Below, piece by piece: positions 1 to 8,396 of a DNA stretch of 18,621 nt. Every line of letters begins with the position of its first letter. Within the stretch, counting starts at the first letter, position 1. The translations under genes were made by a program, and so were the position numbers. Location of the stretch: contig JAILHX010000009.1 in the NCBI GenBank assembly GCA_024695565.1, positions 1-18,621 of the forward strand, written 5' to 3'. Source of the stretch: Saccharofermentans sp. Its GTDB lineage: Bacteria > Bacillota_A > Clostridia > Saccharofermentanales > Saccharofermentanaceae. Below the pieces are notes generated by a model, which saw only the letters and a program-made list of their open reading frames with translations, had not been told where the DNA came from and searched no databases.

Positions 1-686
1 ACATCATCTACCAGCAGTACCGTAAGACCCGTTACATCCCAATCATCGCTCACGGCAAATGCACCCGTGACATTATTTGCCCTCTCGTTTGCATCTCTTA
101 TCTCAGCCTGCCTGTTCGTATCTTTGGTCCTTATAAGAAGGTCTCGGGCATATGGCAGGTTATTTATCTTCGCAACAGGATAAGCTATCTCGCCTGCCTG
201 GTTGAAACCTCTTTCTTCCAATCTCTTCCTTGACAAAGGCACAGGAACGACCAGGTCGGCCCTGATGTTTTCGAGCTTAACAAAAGATCCCAATATACAT
301 CCGAATAATCTTGCAAGTTCAATCTGCTTACCGAACTTGATCCTCGGAACAGCCTGCTCGACGATGCCCTTGTAAGCAAAAGGCATAAACAGAGCCAGCC
401 CCGGATAAGGATCGTTCTCTATGGGATTAGACAGGCAAAGAAACCATCTGGCATCTTCATCCTGCCAGTTAAGATCTGCCAGACACTTTCCGCATATGTG
501 AAGGTCAGATTCTGTTTTATAAAGTTCCCTGTGAAATCTCTTATATTCTCCGAACCTGTCTTCTGTATCAGATACTTTCCCGCAGATCGCGCATCTGTAT
601 GGGAAGATAAGATCTGCTGCCCCCTTAAATGCTTCTCTTATCTCTGATGGTATGCTTATTCTCGCGGTGCTTAGAAGATACCCCAT
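1..686 (-). CDS. comF: ComF-family amidophosphoribosyltransferase-like protein (partial, 3' end off the window)
   Basis: The gene is read from an ATG at 684-686 and stays open for 228 codons to the left edge, so its C-terminus is missing. The visible protein has the ComF layout. An N-terminal zinc-finger-like part has CAIC near residue 34 and CGKC further on. A phosphoribosyltransferase-type domain follows, with VVPVPLSRKRLEERGFNQAG, then R-x-x-DT-x-x-Q, then N-x-x-GAF. It ends at the edge in VLLVDDV, the start of the PRPP-binding loop. ComF proteins are linked to DNA uptake and to handling incoming single-stranded DNA, though the exact biochemistry is not settled. The ATG shares one base with the recD2 stop codon (TAATG), which indicates co-transcription and probably translational coupling. 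Family assignment is firm; a role in competence here is inferred. Confidence 0.88.
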   Translation of the reverse strand, partial: MGYLLSTARISIPSEIREAFKGAADLIFPYRCAICGKVSDTEDRFGEYKRFHRELYKTESDLHICGKCLADLNWQDEDARWFLCLSNPIENDPYPGLALFMPFAYKGIVEQAVPRIKFGKQIELARLFGCILGSFVKLENIRADLVVPVPLSRKRLEERGFNQAGEIAYPVAKINNLPYARDLLIRTKDTNRQAEIRDANERANNVTGAFAVSDDWDVTGLTVLLVDD

Positions 687-3031
687 TACTTATTTCTGCG
701 GAAATCAACTGTCTTAAGAAGATCTCTTAAGCAGGTCTCGCGGACGTCATCTTTGGGTCCGTTCAAAAATCTGGCAAGCGTGCCCTCGAGCTCAACGATC
801 GTAACGTTCATCCTGCCTCTGGTGACCGCAGTATAAAGGAGGCTTCTCTTATACAAAAGCGCGTTCATCTTGCCCAAAGCGATTATCACCCTGTCGAATT
901 CGCAGCCCTGCGACTTATGAACGGTTACAGCGTATGCAAGCTCAATGTTGTCCAAGAGCTTGCCCTTGTATTCAACGTTCTTGCCCTCATCGAAAGCAAT
1001 GGTAACCGAAGACTTCAGAGGATCTATGTCACTTACTACTCCGAGCTCGCCGTTGAATATTCCCTGCAGGACTTCGCCAGTCGCAGGATCGATCCACTCG
1101 GTCGAGTAATCGTTCTTGTTCTGCATTACCCTGTCACCGACGTGAAGCGTAAGGTTTGAGCCCTTCTTCAGCGTCTTAAGGTCTTCTGTAGCTTCCAAAG
1201 CCTGTATCATCTTATTGAGCTGAACAGTACCCAGAGCGACATTCTCATTCTTCGTGGGCGTGAGGCAGATAATATCTTCTTTCTTATGTTCCAAGAAAAT
1301 CCTTGTAATGGTCTCCTGAGCTTCTTCGTCAGACTTGCAGCTGATTATCTCAAAATCGACGCCGGTCTGATCAGGTTTAGAGCCCTCAAGTATGAGCCTC
1401 GCATTTGCAGCGATCGTTCCGCCTTCCGATTGTCTGTGAAGCGCATCAAGTCTTACTCTCGGAATCGAATTGCAGGATATGAGATCTCTTAATATATCCC
1501 CGCACCCGACAGACGGGAGCTGGTCAGGGTCACCGACAAATATCACCGATGTGCCCTTGTCCACGCTGTCCAGAAGATGCCTGAAGAGCATCGTGTCCAC
1601 CATGGACATCTCATCTACGACTATGACCCGGCAATGGATGGGGTTATCCTTGCCGTGTACAAAGAGCAGGCTGTTATACTGCCCTGCCCTGTCAGGGAGC
1701 TGGTCATCTTCGTCATTCTCTATGGTCCTTCTGACACCCAGAAGTCTATGTATGGTCGAAGCCTCGAAGCCGCTTGCTTCCGAGAGCTTCTTTGCCGCTC
1801 TTCCCGTAGGCGCGGCAAACACGGAACTTATCTTGTTCCTTCTGAAGTATTCACCCAAAATGCCCATTATCGTTGTCTTGCCAGTTCCCGGGCCACCCGT
1901 GATGACGCTTATCGGACTGTACATGCAAAGATAAAGAGCATCAAGCTGCGACTTATCGGGGATGATGCATAGGTCAGAGGCAACTTCCTTCAAGATCCTG
2001 TCACTCTCGTCTCTTGCAGGCGGAACTGTCTTCGTCTTGAGCATCTCATTGATCCTGCGCTCGATCGCAAGCTCTGATGCAAAATAACTCATCGTCGCAA
2101 AACGGGCATCCGGATCTTCGACGTCGCAGGCAGAGCACTTGCCTGAATCGTATTTATATACAGCGATCTTCTTATCTTCGATCGCCAGGAGCGCTGATTC
2201 CCTGAACACCTCCGAGAACTGTTCGGAAGAGAGCTTCGATTCATGGGCATTAACGTATTCCAATGCCCTGCGCCTTACGTCCTGAGGCTTAAGAGCGGTT
2301 GATTTCGTATCCTCATGAAGATACATGCATGCCTGATATAAAGCTGCGGCAATCCTCTCAGTTGCTACGGGAGATACGCCCTCTCCAAGCGCGATCTTAT
2401 CGAGGAGTTCAAATCCTGCTATGCCGTGACCCATAAGTTTAAAAGGAGTCTTCCTGATATTTGCGCAGTCAAGCATTCCGCCGTTCTTTAAGAGCTTGAT
2501 CTGAAGCTGCGAAAATCCCATAAGCTTTGCTTCCAGGCCCTGCTCGAAGAATTCCTTATCCTGCATTATAAAGTCGCAGATCTCCATGGCTCTGGCAGCG
2601 GACAGTCCCTTAACTTCTGATGCTGCCTTCTCGGGGGTCTCAGTTAAGATCTTCAGGATCTCATGTCCGAACTTATCGGCAAGGACTTCGGCTGTAGCCT
2701 TGCCAAGACCGCTTATGTTGTCAGCCAGGAATGAAGCTATAAGAAGAGAATCCCCTGCATCTTCATCGACACTGATCTTCTTGAGCGTGACCTGCGGCCT
2801 GTTGTTCCATTCAGTCACTTTGCCCGAGATTATGTAAGAGCCACCCTCTACGATATCCACCTTGGATTTGCCCGCGACAGTAAATCTGCCGTCGCAAAGA
2901 AAAGAGACGAAGTTGTTCTCTCTTCGCGGGCAGAACACCTTGATACAGGTGACCTTCACTTCTTCGATATCACTGCCGATGTCAGATACCGTCAGGGATA
3001 GAGATTTGCTGTCTTTGGAATCCTTCTTCAT
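686..3031 (-). CDS. recD2: RecD2-type 5'-3' DNA helicase (SF1B)
   Basis: This is a 781-residue helicase of the RecD2 class, which works without RecBC in DNA repair. An N-terminal OB-like region is followed by helix-hairpin-helix motifs (GLGKATAEVLADKFG near residue 108). A Q-motif-like DKSQLDALYL precedes the Walker A loop GGPGTGKTT at about 379-387. Walker B is VVDEMSMVD, motif III is GDPDQLPSVGCGD, and the UvrD-like C-terminal motifs are AVTVHKSQG and LYTAVTRGR. All helicase motifs look intact, and the length fits the family (about 720-800). I chose the ATG at 3031 because AGGA lies about seven bases upstream. An in-frame TTG at 3070 would add 13 residues but has no ribosome binding site. 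recD2 overlaps comF by one base and lies behind the metK terminator, so it depends on read-through or on a promoter that I could not identify. Confidence 0.95.
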   Translation of the reverse strand: MKKDSKDSKSLSLTVSDIGSDIEEVKVTCIKVFCPRRENNFVSFLCDGRFTVAGKSKVDIVEGGSYIISGKVTEWNNRPQVTLKKISVDEDAGDSLLIASFLADNISGLGKATAEVLADKFGHEILKILTETPEKAASEVKGLSAARAMEICDFIMQDKEFFEQGLEAKLMGFSQLQIKLLKNGGMLDCANIRKTPFKLMGHGIAGFELLDKIALGEGVSPVATERIAAALYQACMYLHEDTKSTALKPQDVRRRALEYVNAHESKLSSEQFSEVFRESALLAIEDKKIAVYKYDSGKCSACDVEDPDARFATMSYFASELAIERRINEMLKTKTVPPARDESDRILKEVASDLCIIPDKSQLDALYLCMYSPISVITGGPGTGKTTIMGILGEYFRRNKISSVFAAPTGRAAKKLSEASGFEASTIHRLLGVRRTIENDEDDQLPDRAGQYNSLLFVHGKDNPIHCRVIVVDEMSMVDTMLFRHLLDSVDKGTSVIFVGDPDQLPSVGCGDILRDLISCNSIPRVRLDALHRQSEGGTIAANARLILEGSKPDQTGVDFEIISCKSDEEAQETITRIFLEHKKEDIICLTPTKNENVALGTVQLNKMIQALEATEDLKTLKKGSNLTLHVGDRVMQNKNDYSTEWIDPATGEVLQGIFNGELGVVSDIDPLKSSVTIAFDEGKNVEYKGKLLDNIELAYAVTVHKSQGCEFDRVIIALGKMNALLYKRSLLYTAVTRGRMNVTIVELEGTLARFLNGPKDDVRETCLRDLLKTVDFRRNK

Positions 3032-3092
3032 GAGCTCTTCCTGGATGTTTGTTTTCGAAAATGCTAACAATAAAAAGGTCTTAAAACAATAA

Positions 3093-3122
3093 GCCCGGCC
3101 AAAGATGGGACTTAGGCCGGGC
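3093..3122 (-). terminator. Rho-independent terminator after metK
   Basis: A perfect 8-bp GC stem, GCCCGGCC/GGCCGGGC (3115-3122 and 3093-3100), has a 14-base loop. On the minus strand it is followed by a T-rich but interrupted tract (TTATTGTTTT). It lies 26 bases past the metK stop and before recD2. The weak T-tract suggests partial termination, allowing some read-through into recD2-comF. Confidence 0.75.
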
Positions 3123-3148
3123 GGATGAAATAAAAAGTTGTCCTCTTA

Positions 3149-4339
3149 TCAGATGCCTGCGAGCTTTTTGATCTCTTCGGCCTTATCTGTCTTCTCCCAA
3201 GGAAGATCGATATCAGTTCTTCCTAAGTGACCGTATGCTGCAGTCTGAGAGTAGATCGGTCTTCTGAGATCCAAATCTTTGATGATGGCTGCAGGTCTTA
3301 AGTCGAACAGCTGGTTAACGATCTCCGTGATCCTGCCGTCATCGATCTTACCGGTGCCGAATGTATCAACCATTACGGATACGGGCTTTGCGACGCCGAT
3401 AGCATAAGCAACCTGAACTTCGCACTCGGAAGCAAGGCCCGAAGCTACGATATTCTTGGCAACATAACGCATCATGTAGCAGGCTGAACGGTCAACCTTC
3501 GTAGGATCCTTGCCGGAGAAAGCTCCGCCGCCGTGACGGGCAAAACCGCCGTATGTATCAACGATGATCTTTCTTCCCGTAAGACCTGAGTCGCCCTGAG
3601 GTCCGCCTACGACGAATCTGCCTGTAGGATTGATGAAGAATCTTGTGTTCTCATCAATGAGCTCTGCAGGGATAACGGGCTTTATGACGTTCTCCTTGAT
3701 ATAAGCCTCGAGATCTTCCAAAGAGATGTCAGCACTGTGCTGTGTTGAGATAACGACTGCATCGATCCTCTTTACCTTGTCGTCCTCATATTCGACCGTA
3801 ACCTGTGACTTACCATCAGGTCTTAAGAAGTCTGCTCCGTTCTTGCGGACCTCTGTAAGGCGTCTTGTGAGCTTATGTGCAAGAGCGATCGGCATAGGCA
3901 TAAGCTCAGGTGTGTCATCGTTCGCATAACCGAACATCATGCCCTGGTCGCCGGCACCTGTATCAGCTTCGCCGTTACCGCTGTGGCGTGCCTCGTAAGA
4001 CTCGTTAACACCCATGGCAATGTCAGGAGACTGCTCGTCGATGGAAGTGAGCACTGCGCACGAATCGCTGTCAAATCCCATGTCGCTTGAGTTATAGCCG
4101 ATCTCCTTGATCTTATTTCTTACGATAGAAGGAATATCTACATAAGCAGATGTTGAGATCTCGCCCATAACGAGCACCATTCCCGTAGTCGTACAGGTCT
4201 CGCAGGCTACACGGGCTGTCTTATCCTTCTCCAAGATCGCATCAAGCACTGCATCAGAGACCTGATCGCAGATCTTATCGGGATGTCCCTCTGTTACTGA
4301 CTCTGAAGTGAATAACCACTTACCCTTTTTGTTTCTCAT
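3149..4339 (-). CDS. metK: S-adenosylmethionine synthetase
   Basis: MetK joins methionine and ATP to make S-adenosylmethionine, the main methyl donor, releasing phosphate and pyrophosphate. The 396-residue protein matches the usual family length. It carries [17 protein letters not shown] at the N-terminus (ATP and methionine contacts), [12 protein letters not shown] in the middle, and [17 protein letters not shown], the glycine-rich phosphate loop, towards the C-terminus. The ATG at 4337-4339 is preceded by GGAAAGGAC at good spacing. The reading frame is open further upstream to 4405, but that extension runs through the riboswitch terminator and is not coding. Control is by the SAM-I riboswitch directly upstream, giving product feedback. 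A stem-loop lies between metK and recD2. Identity is secure. Confidence 0.98.
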   Translation of the reverse strand: MRNKKGKWLFTSESVTEGHPDKICDQVSDAVLDAILEKDKTARVACETCTTTGMVLVMGEISTSAYVDIPSIVRNKIKEIGYNSSDMGFDSDSCAVLTSIDEQSPDIAMGVNESYEARHSGNGEADTGAGDQGMMFGYANDDTPELMPMPIALAHKLTRRLTEVRKNGADFLRPDGKSQVTVEYEDDKVKRIDAVVISTQHSADISLEDLEAYIKENVIKPVIPAELIDENTRFFINPTGRFVVGGPQGDSGLTGRKIIVDTYGGFARHGGGAFSGKDPTKVDRSACYMMRYVAKNIVASGLASECEVQVAYAIGVAKPVSVMVDTFGTGKIDDGRITEIVNQLFDLRPAAIIKDLDLRRPIYSQTAAYGHLGRTDIDLPWEKTDKAEEIKKLAGI

Positions 4340-4373
4340 TTTTTTGTCCTTTCCGTTCAATGCATGATTAATG

Positions 4374-4401
4374 AAAAAAACCTTCCCCCGAAAGGAGAAG
4401 G
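4374..4401 (-). terminator. Riboswitch expression-platform terminator (metK leader)
   Basis: On the minus strand CCTTCTCC (4394-4401) pairs with GGGGGAAGG (4381-4389) around a short TTTC loop, followed by seven consecutive T (4374-4380). This is a canonical intrinsic terminator between the SAM-I aptamer and the metK start. The aptamer end GAAAGATGAGG is partly complementary to CCTTCTCCTTTC, the 5' arm and loop. That makes it a good candidate antiterminator strand, which SAM binding would lock into P1. Confidence 0.9.
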
Positions 4402-4423
4402 CCAACGCTTAATGTAAACGATC

Positions 4424-4518
4424 CTCATCTTTCAGGTTTCCCTGCCGGAATTGGCACCGCTGCTTTCCGCGGTTGCCGGGCTATTAACGGGCCGGTCCCT
4501 GTAGCCTCTCTTGATAAG
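4424..4518 (-). promoter_or_regulatory. SAM-I (S-box) riboswitch aptamer
   Basis: The minus strand reads as a standard S-box aptamer. P1 pairs CTTATC (4513-4518) with GATGAG (4424-4429). The conserved GAGAGGC and AGGGACCGGCCC mark the P2 kink-turn. GCCCGGCAACC follows, then GGTGCCAATTCC, and finally GAAAGATGAG. Members of this class bind S-adenosylmethionine and, when occupied, favour termination. Its place directly in front of metK, with a terminator between them, supports transcriptional feedback by the enzyme's own product. Confidence 0.97.
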
Positions 4519-4547
4519 CAAAGAACTTATATTTTTTTGTTAAATTG

Positions 4548-4576
4548 ATTTTACTTATCAATAGTGCCTTTGTCAA
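4548..4576 (-). promoter_or_regulatory. Sigma-A-type promoter for the metK leader
   Basis: On the minus strand a consensus -35 box TTGACA (4571-4576) is separated by exactly 17 bases from TAAAAT (4548-4553). Initiation would fall near 4540, about 20 bases before the riboswitch P1 strand, which fits a leader transcript beginning just upstream of the aptamer. Confidence 0.8.
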
Positions 4577-4734
4577 ATGTCAGATAAGTCATCGAAAACT
4601 TTTCGGTCAGCCGAATTGTTAATAATATTAATTAGTTTATTAACCCGTCCAAAGTGACGTTTTCTGCCATTTTTCTTGTATTGATTTGTCGGTTTTTGTC
4701 GCATCAATCAGGTCTTCTTCCGTCTTACAATCCT

Positions 4735-4760
4735 GCTATAGAACCAATAAGACAAAGGGG
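4735..4760 (+). promoter_or_regulatory. Candidate extended -10 element and RBS for the Tad cassette
   Basis: TGCTATAGA at 4735-4742 (with one further A) resembles an extended -10 element (TG-N-TATAGA). No good -35 box lies 16-18 bases upstream. If it is used, the transcript would begin only about 20 bases before the first gene. AAAGGGGG at 4754-4760 is a good ribosome binding site for the ATG at 4770. The region between 4577 and 4734 is AT-rich and shows no gene. The promoter is tentative; the binding site is well supported. Confidence 0.4.
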
Positions 4761-4769
4761 GAACACAAA

Positions 4770-5678
4770 ATGGCTTTTACGATAAAGATCTACGAAGAGA
4801 ATGAATACATCTATTCACTTCTTAAGAAAAGGCTCGGGAGCTTTTATCCTGATGCATACATAGTAAACCCTTATGTGGACGGAGAAGATCACTCTGACAG
4901 ATTCAGCAGCTTTACCCGTGTCATCTGTGATCCCTCAAATACTGATCTCATAAACTCACCGCACGAAGCACCCTCACACATCAGGCTTACGGAGGACAGC
5001 GGAATAATCGACTGTGCAAGGCTTATATCGCTGATAAATCCGCCAACCAAGGTCCACGCAGTACTAAGACCCGTTTCAGGTTCGGTTTACGCTGTCCTTC
5101 CGTTTGTCTACTCGAATGTAAGGGACAGGTTCATAAGCAATCTGTCCGCTAATCTCGCCGGTGCGGACTTCAATATCAGGCTTGATTTCACGAGCAAGTT
5201 AAGATCTCTCTGGCGCGGGGCTGCAGGAAACAACATGACCTCACTCCTGGAAGCCTGCAGATCCAAAAAGTTCATTCCCGAAGATATTCTCAAATACTGC
5301 AACATGGATGAATCAGGATTCCTGACTCCGGGAAGCACCACGGATTTTGATGATGTATATGACCTTGGAATGGAACGGTCTATTACGCTCTTAAATCATG
5401 CAGCGAACCTTACACACTCGCCTTTAAGTTTTACCAACGTCATAGCAGTCGTAGAAGGATTCAAGACAAAAGATCTTCCTGAGCTTCTAAGCTGCTGCGA
5501 TAAGGTCTCGATACTGCTCCCGGGAAGATCAGACGAAGAAGATACCGGCGCTAATGATATGATTGCGCTTCTAACCAGAACTCTTGGCCGGGAGAGAGTT
5601 TCCGTTTATTACGCAGATGATATCTTCGGAACAGATGAATTGGATGCCGGCCTGATCCATCGGAGTCTCGTCGTATGA
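4770..5678 (+). CDS. CpaE/TadZ-like protein lacking a P-loop (first gene of Tad cassette)
   Basis: This is a 302-residue soluble protein that I do not recognise by strong motifs. Position and layout suggest a degenerate CpaE/TadZ, the MinD-like protein that places Tad pili at the cell pole. Residues 1-90 could be the receiver-like domain typical of CpaE. From residue 107, a hydrophobic strand followed by VYSNVRDRFISNLSANLA lies where CpaE normally has a strand, a Walker A loop (GGxGKTT) and helix ANLA. The glycines, lysine and threonines are absent here. TPGSTTDFDDV (186-196) and a C-terminal strand VSILLPG resemble later parts of the fold. The start at 4770 has AAAGGGGG upstream; the frame opens earlier without such a site. 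The stop overlaps the cpaF start by four bases (ATGA). The function as a pilus localiser is inferred. Confidence 0.65.
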   Translation: MAFTIKIYEENEYIYSLLKKRLGSFYPDAYIVNPYVDGEDHSDRFSSFTRVICDPSNTDLINSPHEAPSHIRLTEDSGIIDCARLISLINPPTKVHAVLRPVSGSVYAVLPFVYSNVRDRFISNLSANLAGADFNIRLDFTSKLRSLWRGAAGNNMTSLLEACRSKKFIPEDILKYCNMDESGFLTPGSTTDFDDVYDLGMERSITLLNHAANLTHSPLSFTNVIAVVEGFKTKDLPELLSCCDKVSILLPGRSDEEDTGANDMIALLTRTLGRERVSVYYADDIFGTDELDAGLIHRSLVV

Positions 5679-6871
5679 GTGCCTCTAAAAGCTCAACAGA
5701 AGACATCAAGGAACAGATAACTTATTGCGTCTTAAATACCATCTCAGGAGAGACTGATCCGTCAGACGATAAACTGCGGGAGATCATATCAGACGTCATA
5801 TCCGAAAATTCCGGTTACAAGATGAATCTTGAACAGAAACGCGAGATGGCGCAGGCAGTCTTCAATTCGTTAAGACGCCTTGACGTGATCGAGCCCCTGA
5901 TGGAAGACCCGTCAATTACGGAGATCATGGTCAACGGCCCGTTTAAGATCTTCTACGAACGCGGAGGAAGGCTCTATAAATCAGACCTCAAGTTCCGCGA
6001 CGAAGAATCCCTTAAGACATGCATATCCTGCTTCTTTGCCAATCAGAACAGACCGCTTAACGAAGCATACCCGATAGCAGACTTAAGGCTTCCTGACGGC
6101 TCAAGAGCAAATGCCGTACTGCCTCCGATATCAAACGAGACTACGGTAACCATAAGAAAGTTCACAGGCATAACTCACGACATTGTCTCTCTCATAAGGC
6201 AGAACTTCATCAGCGAAGAAGCAGCAAGATTCCTGGCTGAATGCGTGCGCAACAAAAGGACCGTTTTCTTATGCGGCGGCACTGGCTCGGGCAAAACGAC
6301 TTTTTTGAACTGCCTGTCGAATTTTATACCCAAGGACGAGCGTATCGTAACGATCGAGGATTCGGCTGAGCTCAATTTAAAAGGAATAGACAATCTAGTA
6401 AGGATGGAAGCAAGACTTCCGGGCCCTGACGGAACAGGTGAAGTAAACATCGGCATGATGATCAGGGCATCACTTAGAATGCGCCCTGACAGGATCATCG
6501 TAGGAGAAGTCAGAGGCAAAGAGAGCGCCGATCTTCTTAACTGCCTCACAAGCGGTCATCCGGGCTCCATGTCGACCGGTCACAGCAATTCATGCCTGGA
6601 GATGATGGAAAGACTTACGGCAATGATCATGTCGGGTTCAAGTCTTCCCTACGATGCGATCCTGTCACAGGTATCAATGGGCATAAACATCGTGATTCAC
6701 ATCATGCGAAGCCGTGAAGGTAAAAGATACATAGATGAGATCTGCGAGGTCATGCCGCCGCAAGATCACGAATACAGACTTAAGACTCTGTACAGAAACA
6801 AAGGAGGTGAACAACTTGAGCGTATCGCAGACATTGAAGATATCCAAAGAGCGATGGAATACCGCGCTTAA
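5675..6871 (+). CDS. cpaF: CpaF/TadA-type secretion ATPase of the Tad pilus
   Basis: This is the cytoplasmic hexameric motor that powers assembly of Flp pili by the Tad system. The 398-residue protein has all expected motifs: Walker A GGTGSGKTTF (201-210), the Asp box TIEDSAEL (226-233), the Walker B region RPDRIIVGEVRG (270-281) and the His box GHPGSMSTGHSNS (294-306). The N-terminal domain (about 60-170) has the EIMVNGP and LPDGSRANAVLPP signatures of the family. The start is fixed by the ATGA overlap with the gene before it. Its last 56 bases overlap the next gene, and the perfect ribosome binding site for that gene sits inside this coding sequence. Nothing suggests loss of ATPase activity. 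Confidence 0.95.
   Translation: MSASKSSTEDIKEQITYCVLNTISGETDPSDDKLREIISDVISENSGYKMNLEQKREMAQAVFNSLRRLDVIEPLMEDPSITEIMVNGPFKIFYERGGRLYKSDLKFRDEESLKTCISCFFANQNRPLNEAYPIADLRLPDGSRANAVLPPISNETTVTIRKFTGITHDIVSLIRQNFISEEAARFLAECVRNKRTVFLCGGTGSGKTTFLNCLSNFIPKDERIVTIEDSAELNLKGIDNLVRMEARLPGPDGTGEVNIGMMIRASLRMRPDRIIVGEVRGKESADLLNCLTSGHPGSMSTGHSNSCLEMMERLTAMIMSGSSLPYDAILSQVSMGINIVIHIMRSREGKRYIDEICEVMPPQDHEYRLKTLYRNKGGEQLERIADIEDIQRAMEYRA
6801..6818 (+). promoter_or_regulatory. Internal Shine-Dalgarno and TTG start for tadBC
   Basis: AAGGAGGTGA (6801-6810) is a near-perfect complement to the 16S rRNA tail and lies five bases before an in-frame TTG (6816-6818). It is inside the cpaF coding sequence. It decides the start of the next gene, because the in-frame ATG further upstream at 6735 has no such site. 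Confidence 0.85.
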
Positions 6872-8381
6872 GAAGAGCAGCTCATTCCCGCTTTTTCTGT
6901 TAAAGACTATATGGGTATATCCGCTGTTTGTTATAGCGGTTTACTTTGCTTCGGGTCTTTTCATCAGATCGGAATTCATAAGAATGGTCCTGGCTTTTTT
7001 ATTAAGCATCTTCCCGTGGAAAGAAGCAATGAAGAAGATCTATTCCACAAACTACAGACATATGAGGACACAGCTTCTCGTACTGCTCCAGGTTCTTTGC
7101 ACGAGCGTATCAAGCGGCTACTCGATCGAGAAATCCCTGCTTCTCATAAGACCTGTTATCGAGAAGACATTCGGCAAACGTTCGATGCTGTTAAAGCCGC
7201 TTATAAATCTTGAGAACAATCTGAAACTGCATGTAAGCCTTGAAGAGTCATTGGATATCTTCTCGAAGCAGATAGCCTTCCCTGAGACGGTCCCTGTTTT
7301 CCATGCCCTGGCAATATCAGGAGAAGTCGGCAACAACAGTCTGTCTATCTTAAGGAGCTCATGCCAGATGCTATCAGAACTTAATGCCGTCCAAGGCGAG
7401 ATCGCAGCATCCAATGCAGGCAAGAATGCAGAAGCCGCAATACTGTGCGTCATGCCGTTCGGTGTAACCTTCGCGCTCAACTATATGAGCAGCGAATACT
7501 TAGAACTTGCAAGAAGCACCAGGACAGGCTCAGTACTTCTTGCGGCAGCGTTTGCCGTCTGCACCATAGCCTGCGCCATGCTGTTCAAATTCATGTCTCA
7601 CGAACAGGGCAGGAAGATATATAAATCAGAACTTGCAAGCACTGTCATATCAGGAGGAAAGAAACCTTCTGCTCCCCTGACCAGGATCGCAAAGAAGATC
7701 TTCCCTGCAAGTTTCATTACTGCAAGACACGAACTGTTCAACGAGCTTTCAGTTAACCCGGAACTGTCTTACGAGCAGTATTTGAAAAGGCAGCTTCTGA
7801 CAGGCTCAGTATCTTTGCCCCTGTTTGCAGCGATCCTTTTAAACCTGGGTAAGAATCCTCTGTATGCGATCTTCTTTTCCTTTACCCTCATAGTTCTCGG
7901 AGGATATGAGATCAGATCTGACGTGGAACGCAAAAGAGAAGATCTCATGAATGACATACCGTTATTCCTGTGTCTCATGTCTACTCTTTTGGAGTCCGGA
8001 ATGCAGCTGCCGAAGGCAATATCCGTATGTTCAAAAGCATTCGGAGAGAATAAGAGCCTCTCACTTGAGATAAAGAATCTCAGGGCCATGATCTTAAGCG
8101 GCATTTCAGCTTCCGATGCCGTTGAGAAATTCTCTTTGAGAATACAGATACCGGAAGCCCAGGCGGCTCTCCTTCTGATCGCCAGGTACGGAAGACTTGG
8201 AACTTCAGAAGTTTTAAACATTCTCAATCTTCAGGCACAGTCCTGCTGGAGCTTATGCAGGAATGCAGCCAGAAAAAGACAGGAACGAGAAGCTCTGGGC
8301 ATGATAATCCCGATGACTCTTGATTTTATAAGCGTCCTCATGGTCGCAATGACACCCGCAATTATCTCTCTCGGCATATAA
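6816..8381 (+). CDS. Fused TadB-TadC inner-membrane platform protein
   Basis: This 521-residue membrane protein carries two type II secretion F domains in one chain. After two N-terminal membrane segments (about residues 24-70), the first F domain (about 83-200) holds VLLQVLCTSVSSGYSIEKSL and a GEVGNNSL turn. Two more membrane segments follow at about 205-260. After a basic linker, further membrane segments lie at about 325-365. The second F domain (about 375-490) has LMSTLLESGMQLPKAI and RYGRLGTSEVLNIL, and a final membrane segment ends the chain. The halves match TadB and TadC, normally separate adjacent genes that form the platform contacted by CpaF. I chose the TTG at 6816 because of the AAGGAGGTGA before it. 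It overlaps cpaF by 56 bases, and the next gene follows after 15. Confidence 0.88.
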   Translation: MSVSQTLKISKERWNTALKKSSSFPLFLLKTIWVYPLFVIAVYFASGLFIRSEFIRMVLAFLLSIFPWKEAMKKIYSTNYRHMRTQLLVLLQVLCTSVSSGYSIEKSLLLIRPVIEKTFGKRSMLLKPLINLENNLKLHVSLEESLDIFSKQIAFPETVPVFHALAISGEVGNNSLSILRSSCQMLSELNAVQGEIAASNAGKNAEAAILCVMPFGVTFALNYMSSEYLELARSTRTGSVLLAAAFAVCTIACAMLFKFMSHEQGRKIYKSELASTVISGGKKPSAPLTRIAKKIFPASFITARHELFNELSVNPELSYEQYLKRQLLTGSVSLPLFAAILLNLGKNPLYAIFFSFTLIVLGGYEIRSDVERKREDLMNDIPLFLCLMSTLLESGMQLPKAISVCSKAFGENKSLSLEIKNLRAMILSGISASDAVEKFSLRIQIPEAQAALLLIARYGRLGTSEVLNILNLQAQSCWSLCRNAARKRQEREALGMIIPMTLDFISVLMVAMTPAIISLGI

Positions 8382-8396
8382 AGGAGGAAACAGGCA

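Noticed and set aside
4340..4405. N-terminal extension of metK by 22 codons
   Set aside because: The extension runs through the riboswitch terminator, while the ATG at 4339 has a clear ribosome site and matches the family start.
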